This document shows, one piece after another, positions 17,051 to 25,385 of a stretch of 64,000 nucleotides of DNA. Position 1 is the first letter of the stretch; each line of letters begins with the position of its first letter. The notes under the pieces are model-generated. The model saw nothing but the letters and a program-made list of their open reading frames with translations, searched no databases and had not been told where the DNA came from. The stretch is from an uncultured Eubacteriales bacterium. GTDB taxonomy: Bacteria; Bacillota; Clostridia; Oscillospirales; UMGS1783. The translations under genes were made by a program, and so were the position numbers. The DNA is taken from positions 1 through 64,000 of the forward strand of contig CAKSHC010000005.1 of the NCBI GenBank assembly GCA_934456365.1, written 5' to 3'.

Positions 17051-18684
17051 AGAAAGTTTTATCCATAGCAGCGATTTTGTGTTTGATGCTGTCTTTTGCG
17101 CTTCCGATCCGCGCGGCAGACTTTTCCGTGAGCCTGTCACCGTCGAAAACCAGCGTGAGCGCGGGGGAGATGGTCACCTTTACGGTATCGGTGACTGGTG
17201 CGGGAAAGGCGACCTCGGGTTATATCGAGGTGGCGCTGGACGATTCGTTTGAGCTCGTTTCCGGGAGACTTCTGGTATCCAATGTGAAGACGGGTGATTT
17301 TGATGTTTCCACAAGCGACGGGGCTTTCCTTTACAGCGAAGAAAGCGATCCCAATGGCGGGCTTTGCGAGTTTGTAGTGAAGGCCAGGACGGCGGGAAAA
17401 ACGGCCCGGAAGGTTTCCGTTACAGTGGATTTGAAAAATGGCAGCACGCTGCTGGGAAGCATTTCGGAAAGCAAGGAAGTGAAAATCGGCTGCGCGAGCC
17501 ATACCTTCGGGGCGTGGGAGAAGAAGGATTCGGGCACGCACCAGCACAGCTGCACGGTGTGCGGCGAGGTGCAGAGCGAGGCGCACAAGTGGAACGGCGG
17601 GGAGGTGACCCGCCCGGCTACCTGCAAGGAGGCGGGGAACAAGCGCTATACCTGCACGGTGTGCGGCCAGACCAAGGACGAGACCCTTTCCTCGACCAGC
17701 GCCCATTCGTGGGGCGGCTGGACGGAAACGAAAAAGGCCGGCTGCGAAGCGGCGGGCGAGCAGAAGCGGGTGTGCAGCGTGTGCCAGAAGGCGGAGGTGC
17801 GGTCTATTCCGGCGCTGGGGCACAGCTTCAGCTCGCCCACGGTGACCCGCAAGCCGAGCTGCACCGAGCCGGGCGAGGAAACGGGCGTTTGCTCGCGCTG
17901 CAAGAAGGAGGCCTGGGCGGCCATTCCGGCGCTGGGACATTCCTTCGGCGAGTGGACCGAGAGCAAGGCGCCGACCTGCACCGAGCCCGGGGTGCGCAAG
18001 CATACCTGCGCGACCTGCGGCAGCGAGGTCGAGGAGGCCGTGGCGGCGTTGGGACACGATTTTGAGAACCCGACGGTCGTCAAGGAGCCGACCATTTCGA
18101 CGCCCGGTCTGCGCGAGGGCACCTGCCGGCGCTGCGGCGAGACCACGCAGGAGAGCATTCCCTGCCGCGCGGTGGACGCGGCGACGGGGATCCGGGTGGA
18201 CGCGGAAGAAGGAACCTTTGCCGAGGGAACGGAGTTTGCGGCCGAGCCGGTGTCGGGCGACGACGCGCGCCGGGAAACGATCTCCGCTGCGCTGGAGGGC
18301 AAGGGCACGGATTACACGGCCTATGAGCTTTCGGCGAGCCAAAACGGCGAGAGCGTTTCGCCGAAGAAGCCGCTGAAGGCGACCTTCCCGGTCCCGGCGG
18401 GCTACGGCAAGGCAGGGCTTCTGCTGATCGGGGCGGACGGCCGGGCGAAGGAGATGCCCGTTACCCTCAACGCCGACGGGACGCTGACGGCGGAGCTATC
18501 CGAGCTGGGGCTTTGCGTGGTGTACCAGAAGGGCGCAGCCGGGATGGACCCGGCGCAGCCGGCGGACGCTGAGGAGCCGGAGGCCGGGTTCCCGGTCTGG
18601 ATCGCGGTGGCGATCGGCTGTGCCGTTGTGGCTGGAGGTGCGGCGGTGCTGGTGCTCGTTTTGAAAAAGAAAAAGGCGCAATAA
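17047..18684 (+). CDS. Membrane-anchored cohesin-like protein with six CxxC repeats
   Basis: The 545-residue protein has a signal peptide (1-23), then a cohesin-like domain (about 25-148) recognisable from SLSPSKTSVSAGEMVTFTVS, VALDDSFELVSG and CEFVVKARTAGK. Next come six repeats of about 39 residues (149-373) with the pattern SFGEWTESKAPTC, G, CATC, ALGH. A further surface region and a single C-terminal transmembrane helix (about 518-539) followed by KKKKAQ complete it. Cohesins bind dockerins, and the gene just upstream encodes a secreted dockerin protein, so this is probably its cell-surface receptor. The CxxC pairs could bind zinc or form disulfides. The ATG overlaps the preceding TGA, which indicates translational coupling. 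A terminator follows directly. Confidence 0.85.
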   Translation: MKKVLSIAAILCLMLSFALPIRAADFSVSLSPSKTSVSAGEMVTFTVSVTGAGKATSGYIEVALDDSFELVSGRLLVSNVKTGDFDVSTSDGAFLYSEESDPNGGLCEFVVKARTAGKTARKVSVTVDLKNGSTLLGSISESKEVKIGCASHTFGAWEKKDSGTHQHSCTVCGEVQSEAHKWNGGEVTRPATCKEAGNKRYTCTVCGQTKDETLSSTSAHSWGGWTETKKAGCEAAGEQKRVCSVCQKAEVRSIPALGHSFSSPTVTRKPSCTEPGEETGVCSRCKKEAWAAIPALGHSFGEWTESKAPTCTEPGVRKHTCATCGSEVEEAVAALGHDFENPTVVKEPTISTPGLREGTCRRCGETTQESIPCRAVDAATGIRVDAEEGTFAEGTEFAAEPVSGDDARRETISAALEGKGTDYTAYELSASQNGESVSPKKPLKATFPVPAGYGKAGLLLIGADGRAKEMPVTLNADGTLTAELSELGLCVVYQKGAAGMDPAQPADAEEPEAGFPVWIAVAIGCAVVAGGAAVLVLVLKKKKAQ

Positions 18685-18689
18685 AAAAA

Positions 18690-18727
18690 CAGGGCCTGCC
18701 GGGAAGGCAGGCCCTGAATCCTTTTTT
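18690..18727. terminator. Bidirectional terminator between convergent genes
   Basis: An 11-bp stem CAGGGCCTGCC/GGCAGGCCCTG (18690-18700, 18706-18716) has T runs on both sides. It ends the cohesin operon on the plus strand and the 18727-19436 pair on the minus strand. Confidence 0.85.
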
Positions 18728-19152
18728 CAGGAAACGCGGGTCAGGGTCATGGAATAGCCGGAGGAGGTGTTTTGGATGATGAGGGTGTCTCCGGTTTGGG
18801 TATAGTCGTACTGGATTTTTTCGCCGGCGATGTCGGTCACGAAGGAGCCCTCTGGGCCGCCTTTGAGGAGGGTGTAGGTTCCGTTGGTGACGCCGTAGGT
18901 GCTTTGGATATAGATCTTACCATCCTCGGCGAAGGAGAAGATGCTGTCGATATCGCCGTAGGAGGTGATTTTCGCCTCGTATTTCCAGGTGCCGAGCAGC
19001 ACGTTTTCGCCGCTGAAGAAGCCGATGAACCAGACGGCGGCGGCGATGATGGCGGCGGCCAGCAGCAGGCAGACGGCGATCAGCAGGGCGCGCGGCACGC
19101 CGCCCTTGTGCCAGAGGCGGGGGATGAGGCCGGGCTTTTTTTGCGCTTCCAT
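18727..19152 (-). CDS. Small membrane-anchored protein of unknown function
   Basis: The 141-residue protein has a basic N-terminus, one transmembrane helix (about 20-48) and an outside beta-rich domain beginning GENVLLGTWKYEAKI and ending SGYSMTLTRVS. The pattern GTW ... F.EDGKIYI ... GTYTL ... LIIQN resembles small lipocalin-like DUF5640 domains. That resemblance is tentative. Its start shares one base with the stop of the upstream gene (TAATG), so the two form an operon on the minus strand. Confidence 0.75.
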   Translation of the reverse strand: MEAQKKPGLIPRLWHKGGVPRALLIAVCLLLAAAIIAAAVWFIGFFSGENVLLGTWKYEAKITSYGDIDSIFSFAEDGKIYIQSTYGVTNGTYTLLKGGPEGSFVTDIAGEKIQYDYTQTGDTLIIQNTSSGYSMTLTRVS

Positions 19153-19436
19153 TATTTCTTGAGGGCGCGGTCGAGCCAGATCATGCCGACGTCGAGCGCG
19201 TTATAGATGCCGTCTTTTTCGGTTTTCTTGAGGATCCGCTCCTGCAGGGGGAGGGAGGGATCGGTGGCGATCAGGGTCATGCTCACGCGGGTGGGGACCT
19301 TGAGATCCTTCACCGGCTCGGTGCCGAGGATCTGGAGCATCAGGATATGGGACGCGGACGGGTCGCCGTAGTAGAGGGTGTTCCCCTGGCGCACGATGGG
19401 CTTGCCTTTATAGGACAGGAATTTTTCTTCAGCCAT
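19152..19436 (-). CDS. Conserved small protein of unknown function
   Basis: The 94-residue protein begins MAEEKFLSYKGKPIVRQG and contains YYGDPSASHILMLQILG and the C-terminus GMIWLDRALKK. It has no signal peptide and no motif with a known activity. The start at 19436 is fixed by GGAGG 8-9 bp upstream and by the promoter at 19461-19489. A longer frame to 19679 would run through that promoter. Confidence 0.75.
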   Translation of the reverse strand: MAEEKFLSYKGKPIVRQGNTLYYGDPSASHILMLQILGTEPVKDLKVPTRVSMTLIATDPSLPLQERILKKTEKDGIYNALDVGMIWLDRALKK

Positions 19437-19460
19437 GCTGTTTCCTCCGTTTCTCTCCAT

Positions 19461-19489
19461 ATTGTACCACAGGGCGGGGCGCTTGTAAA
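19461..19489 (-). promoter_or_regulatory. Promoter of the two small minus-strand genes
   Basis: On the minus strand: TTTACA (19484-19489), 17-bp spacer, TACAAT (19461-19466). Confidence 0.7.
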
Positions 19490-19512
19490 GGGCGGCTTTT
19501 TCGGAAAAGGGC

Positions 19513-19541
19513 TTGCCAAAGGGAATTTTTTCTGATAAAAT
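19513..19541 (+). promoter_or_regulatory. Promoter of the T-box-pheST operon
   Basis: TTGCCA (19513-19518), 17-bp spacer, TAAAAT (19536-19541), just upstream of the T-box leader. Confidence 0.65.
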
Positions 19542-19549
19542 AGGAAAAA

Positions 19550-19775
19550 CCCGAAGAAGAAAGAAAGTAGGCGTCGGATCGGCGGCAGAGAGGCTGCGGC
19601 TTGGCTGGAACTGCGGCTCGTGCGATCGGCGGTGAAGTTCCTTTCGGAGGGGGCGCGGGGAAAGGGAGTAGTCGCGCACGGGAGGCCCGTTACAGCCGCG
19701 TGAGCGCCCGCATTTTGCGGGAACACGGGTGGTACCGCGATTCTTGTCGCCCCGTTTGGGGGCGGCTTTTTATTT
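19550..19775 (+). ncRNA. T-box riboswitch leader, phenylalanine-specific
   Basis: The leader contains the conserved T-box sequence acgggtggtaccgcg (19725-19739), which pairs with the CCA end of uncharged tRNA. It is followed by a terminator stem (19746-19765) with a T run. The likely specifier codon is TTC (19638-19640, in ggtgaagttcc), which matches phenylalanine and the pheS gene downstream. Uncharged tRNA-Phe should stabilise the antiterminator and allow pheST transcription. The interval 19437-19549 holds only the two promoters. Confidence 0.92.
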
Positions 19776-19799
19776 TGCCGAGAGGCAGGAGGAATGGCT

Positions 19800-20828
19800 A
19801 TGGCGATTGATATGGAAAGCATCCGCCGGGCGTTTGAAGAGAAGCTGGCGGCGGCGCGCGAGGGCACGGATATTGAAGAGCTGCGCGTGAAGATGCTGGG
19901 CAAGAAAGGGCAGATCACCGACACGATGAAGAATCTGCGCGCGCTCTCCGACGAGGAGCGGCGCGAAGCGGGGCGGCGGATCAACGAGCTCAAGGCGGAG
20001 ATCGATCAGGCGCTCACCGCCAAAAAGGCGGAATTCGAGCAGGCGGCGATGGAGGCGCGCATTCAGAGCGCCGAGCGCTACGATGTGACGGCGCCCTCGA
20101 AGGAGGATCGCGGCTCGCTGCATCCGATCACGGTGGTTTCCCGCGAGGTGGAGGAAATTTTCCGCACCATGGGCTTTACCATTGAGGACTACTACGAAAT
20201 CGTGGACGACTACCACAACTTCGAGGCCCTCAACATTCCGAAGCACCACCCGGCGCGCGACATGCAGGACACCTACTTCCTCTCCAACGGGCAGCTGCTC
20301 AAGACCCATACCTCCGCGGCGCAGAACGCCATCATGCGCAAATACGGCGCGCCTTTGCGGGCGGTGTTTCCGAGCCGGTGTTTCCGCAACGAGGCGACCG
20401 ACGCCTGTCACGAAAACACCTTCTTCCAGATGGAAGGGATCATGATCGACAAGAACATTTCGATCTCCAACCTCATCTATTTCATGAAAACGATGCTTTC
20501 GCAGGTGTTCCACACCGATGTGACGGTGCGGCTGCGGCCGGGCTTTTTCCCGTTTGTGGAGCCGGGCTTTGAGCTGGACATCCAGTGCCTGATCTGCGGG
20601 GGCGAGGGCTGCCCGACCTGCAAGCATTCGGGCTGGCTGGAGCTTTGCCCCTGCGGGATGATCCATCCCAACGTTCTGCGCGCGGGCGGGATCGATCCCG
20701 AGGAGTATTCCGGCTTCGCTTTCGGGCTGGGGCTGACCCGTTTGGCCATGATGCAATACGGCATCAAGGATATTCGTATGCTCAATTCCGGGAATCTGCG
20801 GGCGCTTTCGCAGTTCACCGATCGCTGA
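19800..20828 (+). CDS. pheS: Phenylalanyl-tRNA synthetase alpha subunit
   Basis: This is the catalytic subunit of the alpha2beta2 enzyme that charges tRNA-Phe. The 342-residue protein has an N-terminal coiled coil and class II motifs: HPITVVSREVEEIF, FHTDVTVRLRPGFFPF and a C-terminal SGFAFGLGLTRLAMMQYG. I prefer ATG 19800 to ATG 19794 because the Shine-Dalgarno AGGAGG (19787-19792) is only 1 nt from the first but 7 nt from the second. An insert C-I-C-G-G-E-G-C-P-T-C-K with two CxxC-like pairs lies near the middle. The gene follows the T-box leader. Confidence 0.96.
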   Translation: MAIDMESIRRAFEEKLAAAREGTDIEELRVKMLGKKGQITDTMKNLRALSDEERREAGRRINELKAEIDQALTAKKAEFEQAAMEARIQSAERYDVTAPSKEDRGSLHPITVVSREVEEIFRTMGFTIEDYYEIVDDYHNFEALNIPKHHPARDMQDTYFLSNGQLLKTHTSAAQNAIMRKYGAPLRAVFPSRCFRNEATDACHENTFFQMEGIMIDKNISISNLIYFMKTMLSQVFHTDVTVRLRPGFFPFVEPGFELDIQCLICGGEGCPTCKHSGWLELCPCGMIHPNVLRAGGIDPEEYSGFAFGLGLTRLAMMQYGIKDIRMLNSGNLRALSQFTDR

Positions 20829-20840
20829 GGAGGGGTTTTC

Positions 20841-23216
20841 ATGCTGATTTCCATGAACTGGATCGAGGATTTCGTCGATCTTTCGGGGCTGGACAAGATT
20901 TCGCTCATCAAGCGCTTCACCCTCTCGACGGCCGAGGTGGAAGAGATCTCGGTCAAGGGCGACGCGGTGCGCGGCGTGGTGGCGGCGCGGATCGAATCGG
21001 TGGCGGCGCATCCGAATTCGCAGAAGCTGCACCTTTTGAAGGTCAACACCGGCTCAGAGGTGGTGGACTGCGTGTGCGGCGCGCCGAATGTGCGCGAGGG
21101 GATGGTTGTGCCCTTTGCGACGCTGGGCGGACATGCCGGCGGGATGGACATTGCGCGCGCCCAGATCGCGGGCTATGAATCCTGCGGGATGTGCTGCTCC
21201 GAGCGGGAGCTCGGGATTTCCGACGATCATTCCGGCCTGATGGAGCTGCCGGGCGACACCTCTCTGGGGACCGATCTGCACGAGCTTTGCGAGCTGGACG
21301 ATATCGTGTTTGAGGTGGACAACAAGTCGCTGACCAATCGCCCGGATCTTTGGGGCCACTACGGGATCGCGCGCGAATTTTCGGCCATGACGGGCCGGGC
21401 GCTGCGCGCGCCTGAGCTGTTTGACGGCGAGAGCGTGGCGCAGAATCCGGGAGTGGATGTGCGCATTGAGGATCCCGAGCGGGCCTATCGCTACACGGCG
21501 GCGGTGGTGAAAAACATCACCCGGCGGGTATCGCCCCTGAATCTGCGCATCCGGCTTTTCTACTGCGGGCTGCGCGCCATCAATTTTCTGGCCGATCTGA
21601 CCAACTATGTGATGCTGGAGCTGGGACAGCCGATGCACGCCTTTGATTATCGCCGGGTGCAGCGGGTGAATGTGCGCCGGTTTGCCGAGCCTTTTGCCTT
21701 TACGACCCTGGACGGCACGGAGCGCCGGATCGATCCCGAAACGCTGATGATCTGCGCAAACGACGAGCCGGTCGCGATAGCCGGGATCATGGGCGGGCTC
21801 AATTCGGAGATCGAGGACGATACCGACAGCCTGCTGCTCGAATCGGCCAACTTCGACGGGATCACCACCCGCAAGTCGAGTGTGCGCCTGGGGCTGCGCA
21901 CCGACGCGAGCATGCGCTATGAGAAGATGCTCGACCCTGAGCTGACCATGACGGCGGCTCTGCGCTATCTCTTTTTGCTGCGCCAGTACGACGGCGGTGC
22001 GGCGGTGGTTTCGAACATCACCGACGTGTGGGTGTACCGTTTTCCGGAGATCTCCATTTCCTTCGACAAGGCTTATGTGGATCGCTACACCGGCATCGAC
22101 ATTTCTTCCGACCGCATCGAGCACACGCTGCGTTCGCTCGGCTTCGGGCTGGAGCGTGAGGGCGACAGCTTCCGGGTGGAGGTTCCCTCCTGGCGGCGCA
22201 CCAAGGATGTGACCATCAAGGCCGACATCATCGAAGAGATCACCCGGATCTACGGCTACGACAACTTTGAGATCCGTCCTTCGGCCAATGCGCTGCGCCC
22301 GGTGCCGGAATCGGCGGCGCGGCGGGACGATTATGCCGTCAAGCGCCTTTTGTGCGACCGCTACAACTTCCACGAGGTGCATTCCTATATTTGGAGCGAC
22401 CGGCGCAAGCTGCAGGAGATCGGGATCGAGGTGGAGCCGAATGTGAAGATCGTCAACTCCCTTTCGACCGACTGGACGATCCTGCGCCGCCACATGGCGC
22501 CGACCATGCTTTCCATCCTCAACGACAACCACCGTTCCTTCGACCGCTTCGGCATTTTTGAGATCGCCCGGGTGGCGGACGGGGTGCGCGAGGATGGGAG
22601 CTGCAACGAGAAGAAGGTTCTGGGCGTGGCGCTCTACGACCGCGAGGGGCGCGAAAAGGAGCTTTACCAAACGCTTCTGGATGCTTTGCGCACCATCGGC
22701 CTGACCCTCAAGGGTGAGGAGTCGGTTTTCCGGAACGTGGAGGCAACACTGCCCTGGCAGCATCCTGTCAACACGGCGCAGATGACCCAGGACGGAGTGC
22801 CCGTGGGGACGATCTGCGTGGTGCATCCGGCGGTGGCCGATCGGATCGATAAGAAGGGCGCGATGGTGGTCGGCGAGGTGGATATGGACGCCTTCTCGGG
22901 CATTGCGCCGAAAAAGCTGACCTATCATGAGCTGAGCCGCTTCCCGGAGGTGGAAAGCGATCTTTCGCTGCTTGTGAGCCGCGGCACGACCTATGCCGAG
23001 CTTTCGGCCATTGCCGACGGCGCGGGCTGCTCGCTGCTGACGGGCTACCGGCCGGTGGATGAATATTCGAGCGCGGCTTTGGGGAATGTAAAGAGTCTGA
23101 CGGTGCGCTTCACCTTCGGCGATCCGACGCGCACCCTTTCGGGCGAAGAGGTGCAGGAGCAGGTGGATCGGCTGATCGCTGCTTTTGCGGCCCACGGGAT
23201 CGTGCTCAAGGCTTAA
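20841..23216 (+). CDS. pheT: Phenylalanyl-tRNA synthetase beta subunit
   Basis: The 791-residue protein has the usual beta-subunit order. An N-terminal tRNA-binding OB domain (AHPNSQKLHLLKVN) comes first, then the B3/B4 editing domain and the B5 domain. A degenerate synthetase core follows, and a C-terminal anticodon-binding domain (FPEVESDLSLLV) ends it. It lies 12 bp after pheS and is controlled by the same T-box. No strong terminator is visible between it and the ireB promoter. Confidence 0.96.
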   Translation: MLISMNWIEDFVDLSGLDKISLIKRFTLSTAEVEEISVKGDAVRGVVAARIESVAAHPNSQKLHLLKVNTGSEVVDCVCGAPNVREGMVVPFATLGGHAGGMDIARAQIAGYESCGMCCSERELGISDDHSGLMELPGDTSLGTDLHELCELDDIVFEVDNKSLTNRPDLWGHYGIAREFSAMTGRALRAPELFDGESVAQNPGVDVRIEDPERAYRYTAAVVKNITRRVSPLNLRIRLFYCGLRAINFLADLTNYVMLELGQPMHAFDYRRVQRVNVRRFAEPFAFTTLDGTERRIDPETLMICANDEPVAIAGIMGGLNSEIEDDTDSLLLESANFDGITTRKSSVRLGLRTDASMRYEKMLDPELTMTAALRYLFLLRQYDGGAAVVSNITDVWVYRFPEISISFDKAYVDRYTGIDISSDRIEHTLRSLGFGLEREGDSFRVEVPSWRRTKDVTIKADIIEEITRIYGYDNFEIRPSANALRPVPESAARRDDYAVKRLLCDRYNFHEVHSYIWSDRRKLQEIGIEVEPNVKIVNSLSTDWTILRRHMAPTMLSILNDNHRSFDRFGIFEIARVADGVREDGSCNEKKVLGVALYDREGREKELYQTLLDALRTIGLTLKGEESVFRNVEATLPWQHPVNTAQMTQDGVPVGTICVVHPAVADRIDKKGAMVVGEVDMDAFSGIAPKKLTYHELSRFPEVESDLSLLVSRGTTYAELSAIADGAGCSLLTGYRPVDEYSSAALGNVKSLTVRFTFGDPTRTLSGEEVQEQVDRLIAAFAAHGIVLKA

Positions 23217-23231
23217 AATTTGCCGCGGCTC

Positions 23232-23260
23232 TTGCAAAAGAGGGGCGGTTGTTGTATGAT
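23232..23260 (+). promoter_or_regulatory. Promoter of ireB
   Basis: TTGCAA (23232-23237), 17-bp spacer, TATGAT (23255-23260). Confidence 0.6.
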
Positions 23261-23280
23261 AAAAGAAAAGGGGGCTTGGG

Positions 23281-23532
23281 ATGATGAGAAGCGACGGAAC
23301 GATTACCTTCTCGGTGCGCGACGAGCAGGAAAAGGAAATGAAGCGCATTGTGACCGAGGTGTATGACGCGCTGAAGGAGAAGGGCTACAACCCGATCAAT
23401 CAGCTGGTGGGCTATATTCTATCGGAGGATCCCACCTATATCACCAACTTCAAAAACGCCCGGGCCATGATCACCAAGATCGACCGCGATGAGCTTCTGC
23501 ACACGCTGGTGCGGTCCTACCTTTCGGAATAA
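23281..23532 (+). CDS. ireB: IreB-family regulatory phosphoprotein
   Basis: The 83-residue protein matches the IreB/YrzL (UPF0297) family: [37 protein letters not shown] and [16 protein letters not shown]. IreB is a substrate of the PASTA kinase IreK in Enterococcus, where it limits cephalosporin resistance. In most Bacillota the gene precedes ruvX, which is not present here. A start one codon later (ATG 23284) is equally possible. A perfect terminator follows. Confidence 0.92.
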   Translation: MMRSDGTITFSVRDEQEKEMKRIVTEVYDALKEKGYNPINQLVGYILSEDPTYITNFKNARAMITKIDRDELLHTLVRSYLSE

Positions 23533-23536
23533 GCCC

Positions 23537-23570
23537 AAAATCCTCAAAACCATCCGGTTTTGAGGATTTT
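23537..23570 (+). terminator. Terminator after ireB
   Basis: A perfect 15-bp stem (23537-23551 with 23556-23570) has a 4-nt loop. The A- and T-rich stem ends let it work in either direction. Confidence 0.85.
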
Positions 23571-23587
23571 CGTATGAAGGAGAAGCG

Positions 23588-24532
23588 ATGAAATACCGTC
23601 AGCTGGGGCGCACCGGCATTCTGGTTTCCGAGGTGGCCTTCGGGTCGCTGACGATGGCGCCCATGCAGGCCAACCTCCCGCCCGAGGCGGCGGCCGAGGT
23701 GCTTTGCCATGCGAGCGAGCGCGGAGTGAACTTTCTGGACACAGCGCAGCTCTATGAAAATTACGAATACATCCGCCTGGCCGAAAAACGCATGAAGCGG
23801 CCGCTGGTGATCGCGAGCAAGGCCTATGCCTATGAAAAGCAAATGGCTTTCGATGCGGTGGAGCAGGCCCGCCGGGCGCTGGATCGGGACTATATCGATC
23901 TGTTTTTGCTCCACGAGCAGGAAAGCGAGCACACCCTGCGCGGCCACATGCCGGCCATCGAGGAGCTTCTGCGGCTCAAGGCGCTGGGGGTGATCCGGGC
24001 TTTCGGCATTTCCACCCATCATGTGGCGGCCGTGCGGGCCGCGGCGGCTGTCGATTATATCGATGTGGTGCATCCGCTGATCAACAAGGCGGGGCTGGGC
24101 ATTGTGGACGGCACGCGCGCGGATATGGAGCAGGCGATGCGCGAGGCCTATGAGAAGGGGATCGGGCTTTATACCATGAAATCGCTGGGCGGGGGGAATC
24201 TGTTTTCCTCGGCCGAGGAGAGCTTCCGCTACATTTTTTCTTTCCCCTACAAGCACGCCGTCTGTATCGGAATGCAAAGCTGCGACGAGGTGGACGCCGA
24301 CATTGATTTTGCCGAGAAGGGCTGTTTTTCCGAGGAGTCGCTGCGGCGGCTTTCGCAGAAGAAGCGGCGGCTGCACATCGACGACTGGTGCGTCGGCTGC
24401 GGCAAGTGCGCGCAGCGGTGCCGCCAGCATGCGCTTTCGGTGGTAAACGGAAAGGCTGTCGTGACGGGGGACTGTGTGCTCTGCGGCTATTGCAGTCGGG
24501 TGTGCGATCAGTGGGCGATCAAGGTGGTGTGA
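23588..24532 (+). CDS. Aldo/keto reductase with C-terminal 4Fe-4S domain
   Basis: The 314-residue protein has an aldo/keto reductase barrel (RQLGRTGILVSEVAFG, NFLDTAQLYENYEYI, LFLLHEQ, VVHPLINKAGLG). It is followed by a ferredoxin-like tail with two cysteine clusters, CVGCGKCAQRC and CVLCGYCSRVC. This architecture is common in anaerobes; the substrate is unknown. The start ATG has AAGGAGAAG upstream. It ends 1 bp before nnrD and is the first gene of a tight run ending with alr. Confidence 0.9.
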   Translation: MKYRQLGRTGILVSEVAFGSLTMAPMQANLPPEAAAEVLCHASERGVNFLDTAQLYENYEYIRLAEKRMKRPLVIASKAYAYEKQMAFDAVEQARRALDRDYIDLFLLHEQESEHTLRGHMPAIEELLRLKALGVIRAFGISTHHVAAVRAAAAVDYIDVVHPLINKAGLGIVDGTRADMEQAMREAYEKGIGLYTMKSLGGGNLFSSAEESFRYIFSFPYKHAVCIGMQSCDEVDADIDFAEKGCFSEESLRRLSQKKRRLHIDDWCVGCGKCAQRCRQHALSVVNGKAVVTGDCVLCGYCSRVCDQWAIKVV

Positions 24533-24533
24533 G

Positions 24534-25385
24534 ATGAAAACGATTGACGCGGCGCTTTGCCGCACGCTTTTGCCTTCCCGTCCGCAGGAGGGTCACAAGG
24601 GTACCTTCGGGCGGCTTCTGATCTGCTGCGGCAGCCCGGCGATGCCGGGTGCGGCGGCTCTCTGCGCCGGTGCGGCTCTGCGGTGCGGAGTGGGGCTGGT
24701 GGAGCTTTTTTCGCATCCGGCGGTGTGCCGGATGGTGGGCGCCCGTTTGCCCGAGCCGATCTACACCCCGGCGCGCACGGCGCGGCGGCTGTCCGGTCGC
24801 CTGGCGAAGGCTTCCTTCGCGGTGTTCGGCCCGGGGGCCGGGCAGGGAGCGCCGGCGCGGGCCCGATTGAGAATTTTGTGGGAAAGCGGCGCGCCGCTTC
24901 TGGTGGACGCCGACGGCATAAATTCTCTGGCGGCGCATAGGGATAGGATAAGACCCCGCACGGGGGCGACGATCCTGACCCCGCATCCGCTGGAGATGGC
25001 GCGGCTTCTGGGCTCCACGGCGGCCGAGGTGCAGAAAGACCGGGAAAGCGCGGCTCTTCGCGCGGCCGGGCACTTTGGCGCGGTGACGGTGCTCAAGGGC
25101 GCGGGAACGATCGTGGCTTCGCCGGGAGGGGATCTGTATTTTTCTCCCGTGGCCTGTTCGGGGCTGGCGAAGGGCGGCAGCGGCGATGTGCTTTCCGGGG
25201 TGATCGGCGCGCTTGCCGCGCAGGGGATCGACGCGCTTTCGGCGGCGATTTTGGGGGTGTGGATCCATGCCCGCGCCGGTGAGCTGGGGGTTTCCTGTTT
25301 GGGGGAGCGGTCGCTTTTGCCCTCCGATCTTCCCGGCTTTTTTCCGCAGGTCTTTCGGGAGATCGCGGAGTGTGATGCAAACTGA
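24534..25385 (+). CDS. nnrD: ADP-dependent (S)-NAD(P)H-hydrate dehydratase
   Basis: NnrD repairs hydrated NADH and NADPH using ADP. The 283-residue ribokinase-fold protein shows GTFGRLLICCGSPAMPGAA, LLVDADGINSL, TILTPHPLEMARLL and the catalytic GLAKGGSGDVLSG. The NnrE epimerase domain often fused to it is absent. A longer frame from 24474 overlaps the reductase gene and is not needed. The TGA stop overlaps the probable start of the lipoprotein gene. Confidence 0.92.
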   Translation: MKTIDAALCRTLLPSRPQEGHKGTFGRLLICCGSPAMPGAAALCAGAALRCGVGLVELFSHPAVCRMVGARLPEPIYTPARTARRLSGRLAKASFAVFGPGAGQGAPARARLRILWESGAPLLVDADGINSLAAHRDRIRPRTGATILTPHPLEMARLLGSTAAEVQKDRESAALRAAGHFGAVTVLKGAGTIVASPGGDLYFSPVACSGLAKGGSGDVLSGVIGALAAQGIDALSAAILGVWIHARAGELGVSCLGERSLLPSDLPGFFPQVFREIAECDAN

